Assembly (NCBI RefSeq): GCF_028285715.1
Contig: NZ_JANQOO010000017.1
Coordinates: 372,001-436,000, forward strand
Direction of reading: 5' to 3'
Source: Ulvibacterium sp.
GTDB lineage: Bacteria; Bacteroidota; Bacteroidia; Flavobacteriales; Flavobacteriaceae
Length of the DNA stretch: 64,000 nt
In this document: positions 9,700 to 18,455 of the stretch, one piece after another
How the letters are laid out: each line of letters starts with the position of its first letter
Position numbering within the stretch: position 1 is the first letter of the stretch
Position numbers and translations under genes: made by a program
Notes under the pieces: model-generated
What the model was told of the DNA's origin: nothing
The model's database searches: none
What the model saw: the letters and a program-made list of their open reading frames with translations, nothing else

Positions 9700-11085
9700 C
9701 TAGGATTGTTTCCTCATATTTTTACCCACTCCCTTTATATCCATGGTCTTTAAATTTTCCGGATCTGGCCGTTCCGAGATGAAATTTTGCTTTTTAAAAT
9801 CTTTTGTTGCACCAATATAACGATTAATGACCGGTACACCTGATGGTGACGACGTATCCTCCAAGGCAGAATTTTCCATTTGGACTACCCCGGAAGTTTC
9901 CGACGAATTGGGGCTATACTTTTGGTTTTCAATCGGTATTCTCGATTCACTAGTTAAAAAACCATTGGTATCTTTCGTTTCTTCAGACAAGGAAAGTGGA
10001 CGTTTTTCAAAAATTTTCAAAAATGGTGATAAATATAAAAACGAACCTACCAAAATACTGATAATCAGCTGAACATTGATATTCCAATCGCCTATTAAAA
10101 ATACCAAACCAATAATCGAAAGGTTACACACACAAACAATCAAGGTAGCCTGCTCATGGGCATTGCCCAAATCCAACAGGCGATGATGGATATGGTTGCG
10201 ATCAGCACTGAATGGACTCCGTCCTTGCCAGGCCCGCATACTAAAGACCCGTAAGGTGTCCAATAATGGGTAGGATAAAATGGCTAAAAGAAGGATCGGT
10301 GCATTCGGAACCGCAAAAGGGGCCAAGGCATTCTCGTTGACGCCCAGGAAAGCAATTCCCTGATAGGCCAGTAAAAAACCTATCAAAAGTGAGCCGGAAT
10401 CACCCATAAAAAGTTTTTGGGTATTGGATAGGTTATAATATAAAAAACCGATTACGGAGCCGATCAGGGCAAAGGAAACCAACGATAATAAGTACTGCTC
10501 GTTGAGCAAAAAGAAAATACCGAAAGTAGTACTCGAAAGTATGGCTATAGATCCTGCCAGACCATCAATACCGTCAATAAGATTAACTGCGTTGATGACC
10601 AAAATAAATACAAAAAAGGTAAAGCCCACAGAAGCCCAATAGGGTAACTCCCCAACCCCCAATAGTCCTTGAAAATGCTCAATCCGGACATCGGACAAAA
10701 AAAGCATTATACTGCTCGCTAAAAGTTGCCCGACCAATTTTTTTTTGGGCGACATGAGCACTAAGTCATCCTTAACACCCATAATCAAGAGCAGCAGGGT
10801 AGCCGCCAATAGCGACACTAATTCAAGCAATTCCGGCCGGGATAAATTCGCTAAAACGCCTAATAACATAATGGTAAGGGAAAAAACTATAAACAAACCC
10901 ATACCGCCTAAGGTGGGCACTTTATTGGTATGTGAGCTGCGTTCATCGGGATCATCCATCAATCCTTTTCTATTGACCACGTAGATAATAATGGGATACA
11001 ATCGAAACGAAATCAGAAGCGTTGCCGCCACCGAACAGGTGGTTAAAAAATAAAGATTGTCAAATAAATAGGAAATTTGGGCCAT
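9700..11085 (-). CDS. Polyprenyl-phosphate sugar-1-phosphate transferase (WecA/MraY family) with long C-terminal tail
   Basis: A 461-residue polytopic membrane enzyme of the WecA/TagO/MraY family that transfers a sugar-1-phosphate, commonly GlcNAc-1-P, from a UDP-sugar to undecaprenyl phosphate. This is the initiating step of lipid-linked glycan synthesis. Diagnostic motifs are DDPDERSSHTNKVPTLGG in the first cytoplasmic loop, NAVNLIDGIDGLAGSI with catalytic aspartates, FMGDSGSLLIGF, and the DRNHIHHRLLDLG loop. About 110 residues after the last membrane segment (from roughly 350) are polar, rich in Ser, Glu and Pro, and look disordered. It is the first gene of the minus-strand polysaccharide locus. 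Confidence 0.92.
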   Translation of the reverse strand: MAQISYLFDNLYFLTTCSVAATLLISFRLYPIIIYVVNRKGLMDDPDERSSHTNKVPTLGGMGLFIVFSLTIMLLGVLANLSRPELLELVSLLAATLLLLIMGVKDDLVLMSPKKKLVGQLLASSIMLFLSDVRIEHFQGLLGVGELPYWASVGFTFFVFILVINAVNLIDGIDGLAGSIAILSSTTFGIFFLLNEQYLLSLVSFALIGSVIGFLYYNLSNTQKLFMGDSGSLLIGFLLAYQGIAFLGVNENALAPFAVPNAPILLLAILSYPLLDTLRVFSMRAWQGRSPFSADRNHIHHRLLDLGNAHEQATLIVCVCNLSIIGLVFLIGDWNINVQLIISILVGSFLYLSPFLKIFEKRPLSLSEETKDTNGFLTSESRIPIENQKYSPNSSETSGVVQMENSALEDTSSPSGVPVINRYIGATKDFKKQNFISERPDPENLKTMDIKGVGKNMRKQS

Positions 11086-11608
11086 AAATTGTGGGGGTTA
11101 TAGCGGTTTCAATCAAAGCTTTCCTTATTCTTCGCTGAAATCTACCCAGTTCCCTCACAGCTCCATGCACTTTTCCATATTGGATTACAATTGTGCTCAT
11201 CATATAAAATTTGGGCATTCAACTAATATTCATCTTATCATGATAAAAGTAGTATTATTTATATTTTTTGAGATACAAATGGTTATGTATTTGAACGATT
11301 TTCCCTAAAATGTAATTTTTAATCAATATCTGGGTGAAATCTAAGGTTAGATATCCATTTTTTTCTGTTATTGGCAAATTAGTTATCAAAAAGTTATGAA
11401 AAGGCTTACAATTGATTAATACATAACCTACTATTTTAAAGTCTTGTAGGGAACGCATATTATAGTCCTGTATTTAGGGCATGAATACAAGGATATAAAA
11501 GCACTATCAAGTTTTCTTATAACTATTCACGGATACTCGTTAGTTCATTTTTTCTATATTTAACAAACCTTCCGCGAATAAGGGGAAACACCAAACCTAA
11601 ACTGGATT
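11086..11608. other. 523-bp AT-rich intergenic region between divergent units
   Basis: This gap separates the minus-strand polysaccharide locus from the plus-strand metalloprotease gene, so it must hold two divergent promoters. A TATATTTA sequence at 11555-11562 fits the TAnnTTTR -7 box for the plus-strand gene, but no clear TTG -33 element is spaced with it. A minus-strand reading frame of 67 codons (11255-11458) has no recognisable domain and is probably chance. No hairpin with a T tract, tRNA or repeat was seen. Confidence 0.5.
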
Positions 11609-12628
11609 ATGAAGCGATTTTTACTTTGCATTGTTGGCCTCATTTTAATAAACTGCAATTCCGGTGATTCTAGCCCAACTAGCGATAGTATAAACGAGAG
11701 TCCAGTGGAAAATCCTGTAGCAGAACCCAATACGGCCCCGTCCTTTGCGGACCAGACTTTTTTAGTATTGGAAAATACCGAATCAGGTAGTGTTATTGGT
11801 ACGTTAGTGGCTTCTGATCCCGATGGGGACGATCTTCAATTTCTGAATCCGGACATAGTGGGTTTGGAAATAGATTCGGCAACCGGCGAATTAAGTTTTT
11901 CCCCGTTTAGTCCCATTGCCGATTATGAAACCTATGTGGAATTCGAGTTTGATGTTACCGTCAACGATGGCCAAACCAATAGGACGGCAAGGATTACCTT
12001 GGTCATAGAAGACATTGATGATGGCCCCCTTACCAATTTAGAAAAAGCCATAGTAGACAGCTTTCTTTTTCAAATATTGTTCGATGATATAGAATTTCCA
12101 TTGTTCAAACGTACCGAAAAAGCAGAAATCTATTTATCGGGATCGGTAACACCTATCTTGGAAAATATTACACAAGCCAGTGTCAACGAATACAATGCTC
12201 TGTTTTCCGATGGTTTTGAAATAGGCATTGTAGCGGATTCCCTGGCCGCCAATGTACAGCTCTACTCCAGTAGTGTGGATGATTTGGCCGATAAGTGGTC
12301 GGACTTCCATGAGCTTGCCCTAGAAAATCCCGGACTTGGCGGTATTGCAGGCGGCGATAGAATATGGATCGCGGATTATGCCCATAATTCACCCACGTTA
12401 AAACATGAAATGGGCCATATGATCGGATTGGCACATTCGCCCCAAAGTCAATGCGCTTTCAGTGGGGACAATAGTATTATGTGCGGTGGTGTGGGCCTAG
12501 CGGGTCGGGATTTTACCGAGTTGGACCGAAAACTCATCAGTTATTATTATCATCCGGATATGCCCAATGAACTTCCCGGAAACTTGGTAGAGGAGCGGCT
12601 TACCGAAATAATTCTTTCGAACAGATAA
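11609..12628 (+). CDS. Cadherin-domain lipoprotein with metzincin zinc protease domain
   Basis: A 339-residue lipoprotein. The N-terminus ends in LILINC with Cys16 as the likely lipidated residue, followed by a Ser/Pro/Glu-rich linker. Residues about 43-137 look like a cadherin-type Ig domain (ENTESGSVIGTLVASDPDGD and a DYETYVEFEFDVTVNDG motif). The C-terminal part is a zinc protease: HEMGHMIGLAH at 266-276 is the metzincin H-E-x2-H-x2-G-x2-H motif, and SIMCGG near 290 provides the Met-turn. It should sit on a membrane, perhaps the cell surface. It is a lone gene, convergent with the fucosidase operon 8 nt away. Substrate unknown. Confidence 0.85.
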   Translation: MKRFLLCIVGLILINCNSGDSSPTSDSINESPVENPVAEPNTAPSFADQTFLVLENTESGSVIGTLVASDPDGDDLQFLNPDIVGLEIDSATGELSFSPFSPIADYETYVEFEFDVTVNDGQTNRTARITLVIEDIDDGPLTNLEKAIVDSFLFQILFDDIEFPLFKRTEKAEIYLSGSVTPILENITQASVNEYNALFSDGFEIGIVADSLAANVQLYSSSVDDLADKWSDFHELALENPGLGGIAGGDRIWIADYAHNSPTLKHEMGHMIGLAHSPQSQCAFSGDNSIMCGGVGLAGRDFTELDRKLISYYYHPDMPNELPGNLVEERLTEIILSNR

Positions 12629-12636
12629 ATTAGTCG

Positions 12637-14739
12637 CTATTCTGCTGCAGTAACAATGCCTACTTCTCCAAAAGAAGTCCTGAAGTCGGCACCATCTACC
12701 TTGATTCCCTTTAATTTGATATATCTGGCCTTTGTGGTCTTAAAATCTACCCGTTGCTCTATACGGTTATTGACCACATTTCCGAATTCCCCTGTGGCCG
12801 TAATTTTCCAGTTCGCCTTGTTGGTGCTCGTGGAGAATTCATAGGTCGTAATGATACCAAAGGGATAGCGTTCTTGGATAGGGCAATAGGTGAACCCAGT
12901 TAGGTCATATACATTCCCCAAATCGATGACAATTTCCTGAGGGACGTTTACTCCCTCGTCCGTGGCCCAAAAAGTGTCGGGGTCGTCATCGATACTTGCA
13001 TTGGCCTGTTCCAAATCTCCCGAGGAGACGCGAAGTACCTTCCAATTTTTCTTGGCGATGTCCAAATGTTTTACCGAAGCCACCGAATGCTCCCCCGTAC
13101 TGGGGTCCAACGCCATTGTCTTAACCGAAGCGGGGGTCTCCAAAAGAAATGGTTCGGCATATTTTGGGGAGGTTGCAGAAGGTTCGGTGCCATCCAAAGT
13201 ATAGTGGATTTCTATGGCATTGTCCGGAATTTCAAGGGTCACTAGTCCCTCCTTGTTTCTTTTGATCTCTGGTGGCACCAAAAGATTCGGCGCACGGTAC
13301 AATTCCAGATTTGCGATGGTCAAAGGTCCTTTGGCCGCTAAGAAATTCACCCGAATTCCCATTGCCTCTACCGTTTTAAAACGTAGGATGCGTTTGTATC
13401 CTATGGTAGTTTGCCTTTCGATTTCGACCCACGCTCCATCAACTTTAGCTTCCAAGCTAAAATCTTGAACCCGTTGGCCCAAAGGAATATATTCTTGAAG
13501 TAAAACGCGATTTACCTCGGTCGGCTTGTCAAACATAAGGGTAAGGGATGCACTTGTTACACCGTCATTCGTAGCCCAATAGGTGTCCGGATTACCATCA
13601 ATAGCTTTTTCTACTGAAAAGTCCGAACCGTTTTGGCGCTCGTCCGTTGCCATGATTCTTTGACCTTTGGCAAGTTCAATGGCAAAATCCTTGTCCAATT
13701 GATTGCGAAGGGCCATTAATTGCCGTACATCCGTCTCATGGACAAGACCTCTATTATCTACAGGAAGGTTCAATAATAAAGCGGCATTCCTCCCAACCGA
13801 TTTATAATATATGTCCAGCAAATGTGGCAAACTCTTTACCTGATGATCTTCCCTTGGATGATAGTACCACCCCGGACGTATGGAAACATCGGCCTCGGCC
13901 GGTAACCAATGTGTCCCGTCCTCATGGCCGGAACGCAATTCCTTGTACCTGGGCCAGCCTGGATAAATCTCGCCGCGCCTCATGATACTCCAATTGGTCT
14001 CGTTAGCCCAACCTTCTTCATTGCCCACCCAACGGATATCAGGCCCTCCATCACTAAAAATAACGGCATCCGGCTGTAGTTCCCTGACTATGGCTACGGC
14101 CTTATCCCATTGGTAGTAGGTCTTATTGTCTATCTTCCGGGTTTCATTGGCGCCCCCATAAAAACCAGAGCCGCCATTGGCGCCATCGAACCAAACTTCG
14201 AAGACCGGTCCATAGTTGGTCAATAGCTCCCGCAACTGCTCATGGAAAACCTTTACGTATTCCGGTTTCCCATAGTCCGCATGATTCCGGTCCCAAGGGG
14301 AAAGGTACACCCCAAATTTGAGCCCATACGTCTTACAGGCCTCGGAAAGGTCTTTTAACAAATCGCCCTGACCCTTTTTCCACGGGGAATTCACTACGGA
14401 ATGTTCCGTGGTCTTGGTCGGCCAGAGGCAAAAACCGTCATGATGTTTGGCCGTAATAATGATACCCTGCATTCCGGCCCCTTTCGCCACTTTGGCCCAT
14501 TGCATGGCATCCAGTTCGGTAGGGTTGAACTGTTTCGGGGATTCACCCCCTGTGCCCCACTCCATGTCGGTAAAGGTGTTCATATTGAAATGGATAAAGG
14601 CATAGTACTCCAAATTTTGCCAGGCCAATTGCCGTTCGGAAGAGGTGGGGCCCACCGGGGTCGGTGGCTGTACCCTGGAGCATGAAATTGGCCCGACCCA
14701 AACCACAAGCAACAAAAATTGATATAGTTTCATATTCAT
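12637..14739 (-). CDS. GH29 alpha-L-fucosidase with discoidin-type carbohydrate-binding domains
   Basis: A 700-residue secreted lipoprotein (lipobox ending PISC at residue 20) of glycoside hydrolase family 29, releasing alpha-L-fucose with retention. The catalytic domain spans about 35-370; EVWFDGANGG holds the family nucleophile Asp185, and AKHHDGFCLW at 98-106 is the conserved substrate-binding block. After it come a F5/8 type C (discoidin-like, CBM32-type) domain at about 375-480, a chitobiase C-terminal type Ig domain at about 500-560 (HYTLDGTEPS), and a second F5/8 domain to the end. It is the last gene of a four-gene operon, 4 nt after the GH36-like gene. Together with two sulfatases this points to sulfated, fucose-containing oligosaccharides. 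Confidence 0.93.
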   Translation of the reverse strand: MNMKLYQFLLLVVWVGPISCSRVQPPTPVGPTSSERQLAWQNLEYYAFIHFNMNTFTDMEWGTGGESPKQFNPTELDAMQWAKVAKGAGMQGIIITAKHHDGFCLWPTKTTEHSVVNSPWKKGQGDLLKDLSEACKTYGLKFGVYLSPWDRNHADYGKPEYVKVFHEQLRELLTNYGPVFEVWFDGANGGSGFYGGANETRKIDNKTYYQWDKAVAIVRELQPDAVIFSDGGPDIRWVGNEEGWANETNWSIMRRGEIYPGWPRYKELRSGHEDGTHWLPAEADVSIRPGWYYHPREDHQVKSLPHLLDIYYKSVGRNAALLLNLPVDNRGLVHETDVRQLMALRNQLDKDFAIELAKGQRIMATDERQNGSDFSVEKAIDGNPDTYWATNDGVTSASLTLMFDKPTEVNRVLLQEYIPLGQRVQDFSLEAKVDGAWVEIERQTTIGYKRILRFKTVEAMGIRVNFLAAKGPLTIANLELYRAPNLLVPPEIKRNKEGLVTLEIPDNAIEIHYTLDGTEPSATSPKYAEPFLLETPASVKTMALDPSTGEHSVASVKHLDIAKKNWKVLRVSSGDLEQANASIDDDPDTFWATDEGVNVPQEIVIDLGNVYDLTGFTYCPIQERYPFGIITTYEFSTSTNKANWKITATGEFGNVVNNRIEQRVDFKTTKARYIKLKGIKVDGADFRTSFGEVGIVTAAE

Positions 14740-14743
14740 CTCT

Positions 14744-16915
14744 TTAGCGTATTACGAACCATGTGGATGATGCTGCCGGAATGGTAACTTCCAAAGTAAT
14801 ATCAAAACTTCTGTTCAGTTCGAATTTTTTTTCTGTTCCTTCCTGGTCCATTATTGTGGCATAATCCATTAAACCCGTGTAATATAGCGGTATTGTTATT
14901 TTCTCCCTGATATCTTTTTGGGTCGGGTTGAACAACAACACAAACCCTTTATGCTCCCCTTTTGGGTCAACATGCATAAAACCGTCCCAAGATCGACCAT
15001 TGGGTCTTCTTAAATGAATGATATCCGCATTCAATATCCTACGATACTTTTTATAATGCTTGATCTGATCTATGACCAGCGATTTGGTAACCTCGGTATC
15101 ATAAAGCCTGGGGCCACGATAGCAGGCCTGTACACCGGATCCATAATTCTGGACCATATGGGCCTTGTAGGCGGGCAAATGGTCTTTTAAAGGTTCCAAA
15201 GTAGCGGCCGCACCGCCACCGTGATACTCGCTAAGCGGAACAAAGGTCCATGCCATAGACGGGGCTTTTTCCCAAGTGCCGTCATAGATATTCTGTCTTC
15301 CCAAAACCAGCTGTTGCGACCGGGGTAATGACCAATTGACCTCTCGATATCCGATACCACATTTATTGGACCCCTGCAAAAAGTAAAAGTCAGGGGCATT
15401 GAGGTAAATGTCCCTTTCCCGCAGCCAATGATAAAATTCCTTGGTCATGCTCCATTGCTTCCATTGTGAATCCTCGTACCCTTTATGGAATTTATGCGTA
15501 GTAGAGGCACAATAATCCCCGGGGTAAGGGCCATCGTGCTCTAAAAGATCAAAGCCAGTACGTTCCAAAAAATATTTGATTTTCTCCAAATAATCGTATC
15601 CCCATTCAGAGGCCAGGCAAGGGGCATTTCCAAATTTGGCTCCACCTGGTTTTCCCGTTTCCTTATCGATTACATCAACGGAATCCGCAATTTTTCTGCT
15701 GGAAAACAAGGAATACCCTCCCAATTCAATTCCCTTGCTATGGGCATAATCCGCCAAGGCCTTGAATTTTGCAATATTCTCCGGACTGTTGTCCTCCATG
15801 TTCAAACCACTGCCAAAACTTAATATTACCATTTCATAACCAGTGGCCTTACATTGATCTATGGCTTCTTTTACCTTATCCTCATCCGTGGTGGTCAAGT
15901 GCATAAAAATAGGATTCTCCGTAGACCAAGGTGCCAGCAGGCGATACATCTTTCGCATGGCCAAGGTGTTTCGTTCCCGGTCGCTTCCATCCAATAACAA
16001 TTCGTATGTACGAAAGCTTTCGAAGGCGGTGCCTGTTTTTAAATCGACATTGGGTCCTACGGGCAATCGACTTATCAACAAACAGGGGGTTTCCATTTTC
16101 CAATTGACCTGGGAGGTATAGGTGGAGTCGGTTTCCCAAAAAGTGGTCACGTTGGATTCCCCAGTGGTAAACCCGCCAAAGGCATAGTCGCTTTCAACGT
16201 GCAGGTTCGGGCGTTTCCAAACATTTGGGGTCTCTACCGGATTTTCAACTTCCGGATAGGCCAAAAGCTCACTCTTAAAACTATTTAGGCTCAAAGTTTC
16301 CGAAGAATTGTTCTTGACCACTATCCATTTTGAGAGCAGGGGTATACCATCATACAGTTCATAATGCACTTCTACAATCACCCCCTTCAACACAGGAGAA
16401 GTATTTTGAAACTTCAATATCAGTTCTTTTCCCGTCGGAACAATCTTTTCGGCCATATGGAGTCGTTTTTGGCCGCTCCATTGTAGTTTGGGTCGTATCG
16501 GGTGAATCGTATAGTCCACGTACTGAAAGGCTTCGGAATCCGATTTTAAATCGTTCAACCATTCCTCCAAAAGGTAGCCGTGCTCCTTTAGACCATATAA
16601 GCCGCCTATGTGATACACCTTTCCATTGAGCGATACCTCGGCTTCAGGTTGCAGGCTTCTGAGCAAGGTTTCGCCTGTAGTCAAATTTTTGAATTCTACT
16701 GTGGCCGCATTCGGAGCCCATTGAATTTCACGCCGCACTAGCCCATTATCCAAAACAATACGGTCCGCCGTGGTGAATACCTTAGCGGTGTATGCGGTAT
16801 TTTCAATAAGCCAATCCCTGGATTGTTCCTTATTCTGGCCATAGCAGGCCAAGGAGATGACGCAGAACGTTCTAAATACCAAAAGACGTATTTTGCCCAT
16901 ATTACAGCAGTTCAA
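14744..16915 (-). CDS. Secreted glycoside hydrolase, GH36/GH-D clan-like, family uncertain
   Basis: A 723-residue protein with an N-terminal signal sequence (cleavage near ACYGQ). The N-terminal 300 residues look like a beta-sandwich domain beginning RIVLDNGLVRREIQW, as in GH36 and related alpha-galactosidases. A TIM-barrel-like middle follows: MVILSFGSGLNMEDNSPEN, then GFDLLEHDGPYPGDY around residues 450-465, where Asp could be the nucleophile by analogy with clan GH-D. It ends in an all-beta domain. Its start overlaps the upstream sulfatase gene by 14 nt. I would call it a possible alpha-galactosidase or a related exo-enzyme acting on a sulfated galactofucan; the precise family and sugar are uncertain. 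Confidence 0.65.
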   Translation of the reverse strand: MNCCNMGKIRLLVFRTFCVISLACYGQNKEQSRDWLIENTAYTAKVFTTADRIVLDNGLVRREIQWAPNAATVEFKNLTTGETLLRSLQPEAEVSLNGKVYHIGGLYGLKEHGYLLEEWLNDLKSDSEAFQYVDYTIHPIRPKLQWSGQKRLHMAEKIVPTGKELILKFQNTSPVLKGVIVEVHYELYDGIPLLSKWIVVKNNSSETLSLNSFKSELLAYPEVENPVETPNVWKRPNLHVESDYAFGGFTTGESNVTTFWETDSTYTSQVNWKMETPCLLISRLPVGPNVDLKTGTAFESFRTYELLLDGSDRERNTLAMRKMYRLLAPWSTENPIFMHLTTTDEDKVKEAIDQCKATGYEMVILSFGSGLNMEDNSPENIAKFKALADYAHSKGIELGGYSLFSSRKIADSVDVIDKETGKPGGAKFGNAPCLASEWGYDYLEKIKYFLERTGFDLLEHDGPYPGDYCASTTHKFHKGYEDSQWKQWSMTKEFYHWLRERDIYLNAPDFYFLQGSNKCGIGYREVNWSLPRSQQLVLGRQNIYDGTWEKAPSMAWTFVPLSEYHGGGAAATLEPLKDHLPAYKAHMVQNYGSGVQACYRGPRLYDTEVTKSLVIDQIKHYKKYRRILNADIIHLRRPNGRSWDGFMHVDPKGEHKGFVLLFNPTQKDIREKITIPLYYTGLMDYATIMDQEGTEKKFELNRSFDITLEVTIPAASSTWFVIR

Positions 16916-18449
16916 TCGGATATTCTACTTGTTCCCCGGTTTTTTTATCAATAGGCATTTGGGCCTGAACCGATTTTAGGTGATTGGTCAAGGTCTCCGC
17001 CAATTCCCTGGCTTTTTCGGGATGTTCCACCAACACGTTTTGGGTCTCTCCGATATCTTCCTTTAAGTTGAACAGTTCCATTCGCCTATCCGCATGGAAA
17101 TACACAAATTTCCAATCCCCTTTGCGCACCGTACTCGCTGCACCGATACCCGGACCGTCCGGTCCCCATTCATTGGGGTAGTGCCAGTACAAGGGGCGAA
17201 CCCCTTCGTATTTCCATTCCCCGGTCAAGACTTGCACAAAGCTTTCGCCATCGATTTCTTGTACCGTCTGTAAACTATCAACTTGGGCCATCTCCAGAAT
17301 AGTGGGATAAAAATCCTCAATAATGACCTGATGGTCCGTATTGGATCCAGGCTTCGTTATCCCAGGCCATTTCACAAGCATAGGTTCACGGATGCCGCCT
17401 TCGTACATGGAGCCCTTACCGCTGGCCAAAGGTTTGTTATGCGTATGGGGCTCACCTCCGCGGGCATGCGCACTCAATCCACCGTTATCCGACATCAACA
17501 GAATTATGGTGTTTTCTTCCATCCCCTTTAACTCCAGGTAGTTCATAATATCGCCCAAACTCTTGTCCATGCCCTCGACCATGGAGGCATACTTGGCCTC
17601 AATGGAATCCAATCCCTTTTCAAGATACTTCTGTACAAAGCGTTGATCGGCCATAATAGGGGTATGTACGGCATAATGGGCCATATAGAGAAAGAAAGGT
17701 TGCCGTGTGGTCGCAACGGAATCGATGGCCTTCAAGGCTTCTAGGGTAATCGCCTCGGTCAAATGGATATCTTGGCCATGATAGGCTTCCAGACCGGGTA
17801 CCGCCCAAACTTCCTTGCCCTCCTTTCCGTTGCCAAAATTCTCGGTGCCCCAATAACTTTCTGGGGCACCAGCGGCATGACCGGCAATATTTACATCAAA
17901 GCCCAGATTTAAAGGTTCCGCTCCTGGCGTCCCGATTGCTCCCAAATGCGCCTTACCGGCATGAATCGTAAAAAAGCCCGCATCGTGCAAAGCTTGCGGT
18001 AGGGGCATGGCGTGTATGGCAAGACTATCTCCGGAAACCGGGCTCATACCATTGACATTCCAATAGGGAAAGATTAAATCAGGGTGGTTCTTTTCCATTC
18101 GCTTGATGGAGTCCTTTTCCAACGTCCAATTGGTTACCCGATGTCTGGCCGCGTTCATTCCCGTCATCAGACTGATACGTGTAGGCGAGCAGACCGGAGT
18201 AGCGTAGGCTTGGGTAAACTTCATACCATCCCGTGCCAAACGTTCCATGTTAGGGGTGTTATACCGGGCATTGAATGGCGTGCTTTGTTTCCAAAAAGGT
18301 ACCGAAGTATCCTGCCAACCCATATCATCTACCAGGAACAACACAATATTTGGTGGGGTTTCCGTTGACTCCTCGGATTCACAAGAAAACAGAATTATGG
18401 ATAAAAACCCGAGATATACAAGTGCTTTTCGAATCATTCCCTTTTTCAT
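16902..18449 (-). CDS. S1 family sulfatase (lipoprotein)
   Basis: A 515-residue S1 (formylglycine) sulfatase that hydrolyses sulfate esters. The N-terminus has a lipobox (ILFSC at 19-23). PNIVLFLVDDMGW supplies the metal-binding aspartates. VCSPTRISLMTG contains Cys87, the residue converted to formylglycine by the anaerobic or FGE maturase within C-x-P-x-R; the maturase is not in the window. IILLMSDNGG and a downstream KW/HADR region complete the typical fold. The gene is 6 nt after another sulfatase gene and overlaps the GH36-like gene by 14 nt. The sulfated substrate is probably a fucose- or galactose-containing algal glycan by context. Confidence 0.93.
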   Translation of the reverse strand: MKKGMIRKALVYLGFLSIILFSCESEESTETPPNIVLFLVDDMGWQDTSVPFWKQSTPFNARYNTPNMERLARDGMKFTQAYATPVCSPTRISLMTGMNAARHRVTNWTLEKDSIKRMEKNHPDLIFPYWNVNGMSPVSGDSLAIHAMPLPQALHDAGFFTIHAGKAHLGAIGTPGAEPLNLGFDVNIAGHAAGAPESYWGTENFGNGKEGKEVWAVPGLEAYHGQDIHLTEAITLEALKAIDSVATTRQPFFLYMAHYAVHTPIMADQRFVQKYLEKGLDSIEAKYASMVEGMDKSLGDIMNYLELKGMEENTIILLMSDNGGLSAHARGGEPHTHNKPLASGKGSMYEGGIREPMLVKWPGITKPGSNTDHQVIIEDFYPTILEMAQVDSLQTVQEIDGESFVQVLTGEWKYEGVRPLYWHYPNEWGPDGPGIGAASTVRKGDWKFVYFHADRRMELFNLKEDIGETQNVLVEHPEKARELAETLTNHLKSVQAQMPIDKKTGEQVEYPIELL

Positions 18450-18455
18450 TTCAAT

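Noticed and set aside
11255-11458. 67-codon minus-strand frame in the large intergenic region
   Set aside because: AT-rich, no signal peptide, membrane helix or known domain, and it would occupy the promoter region of the polysaccharide locus.
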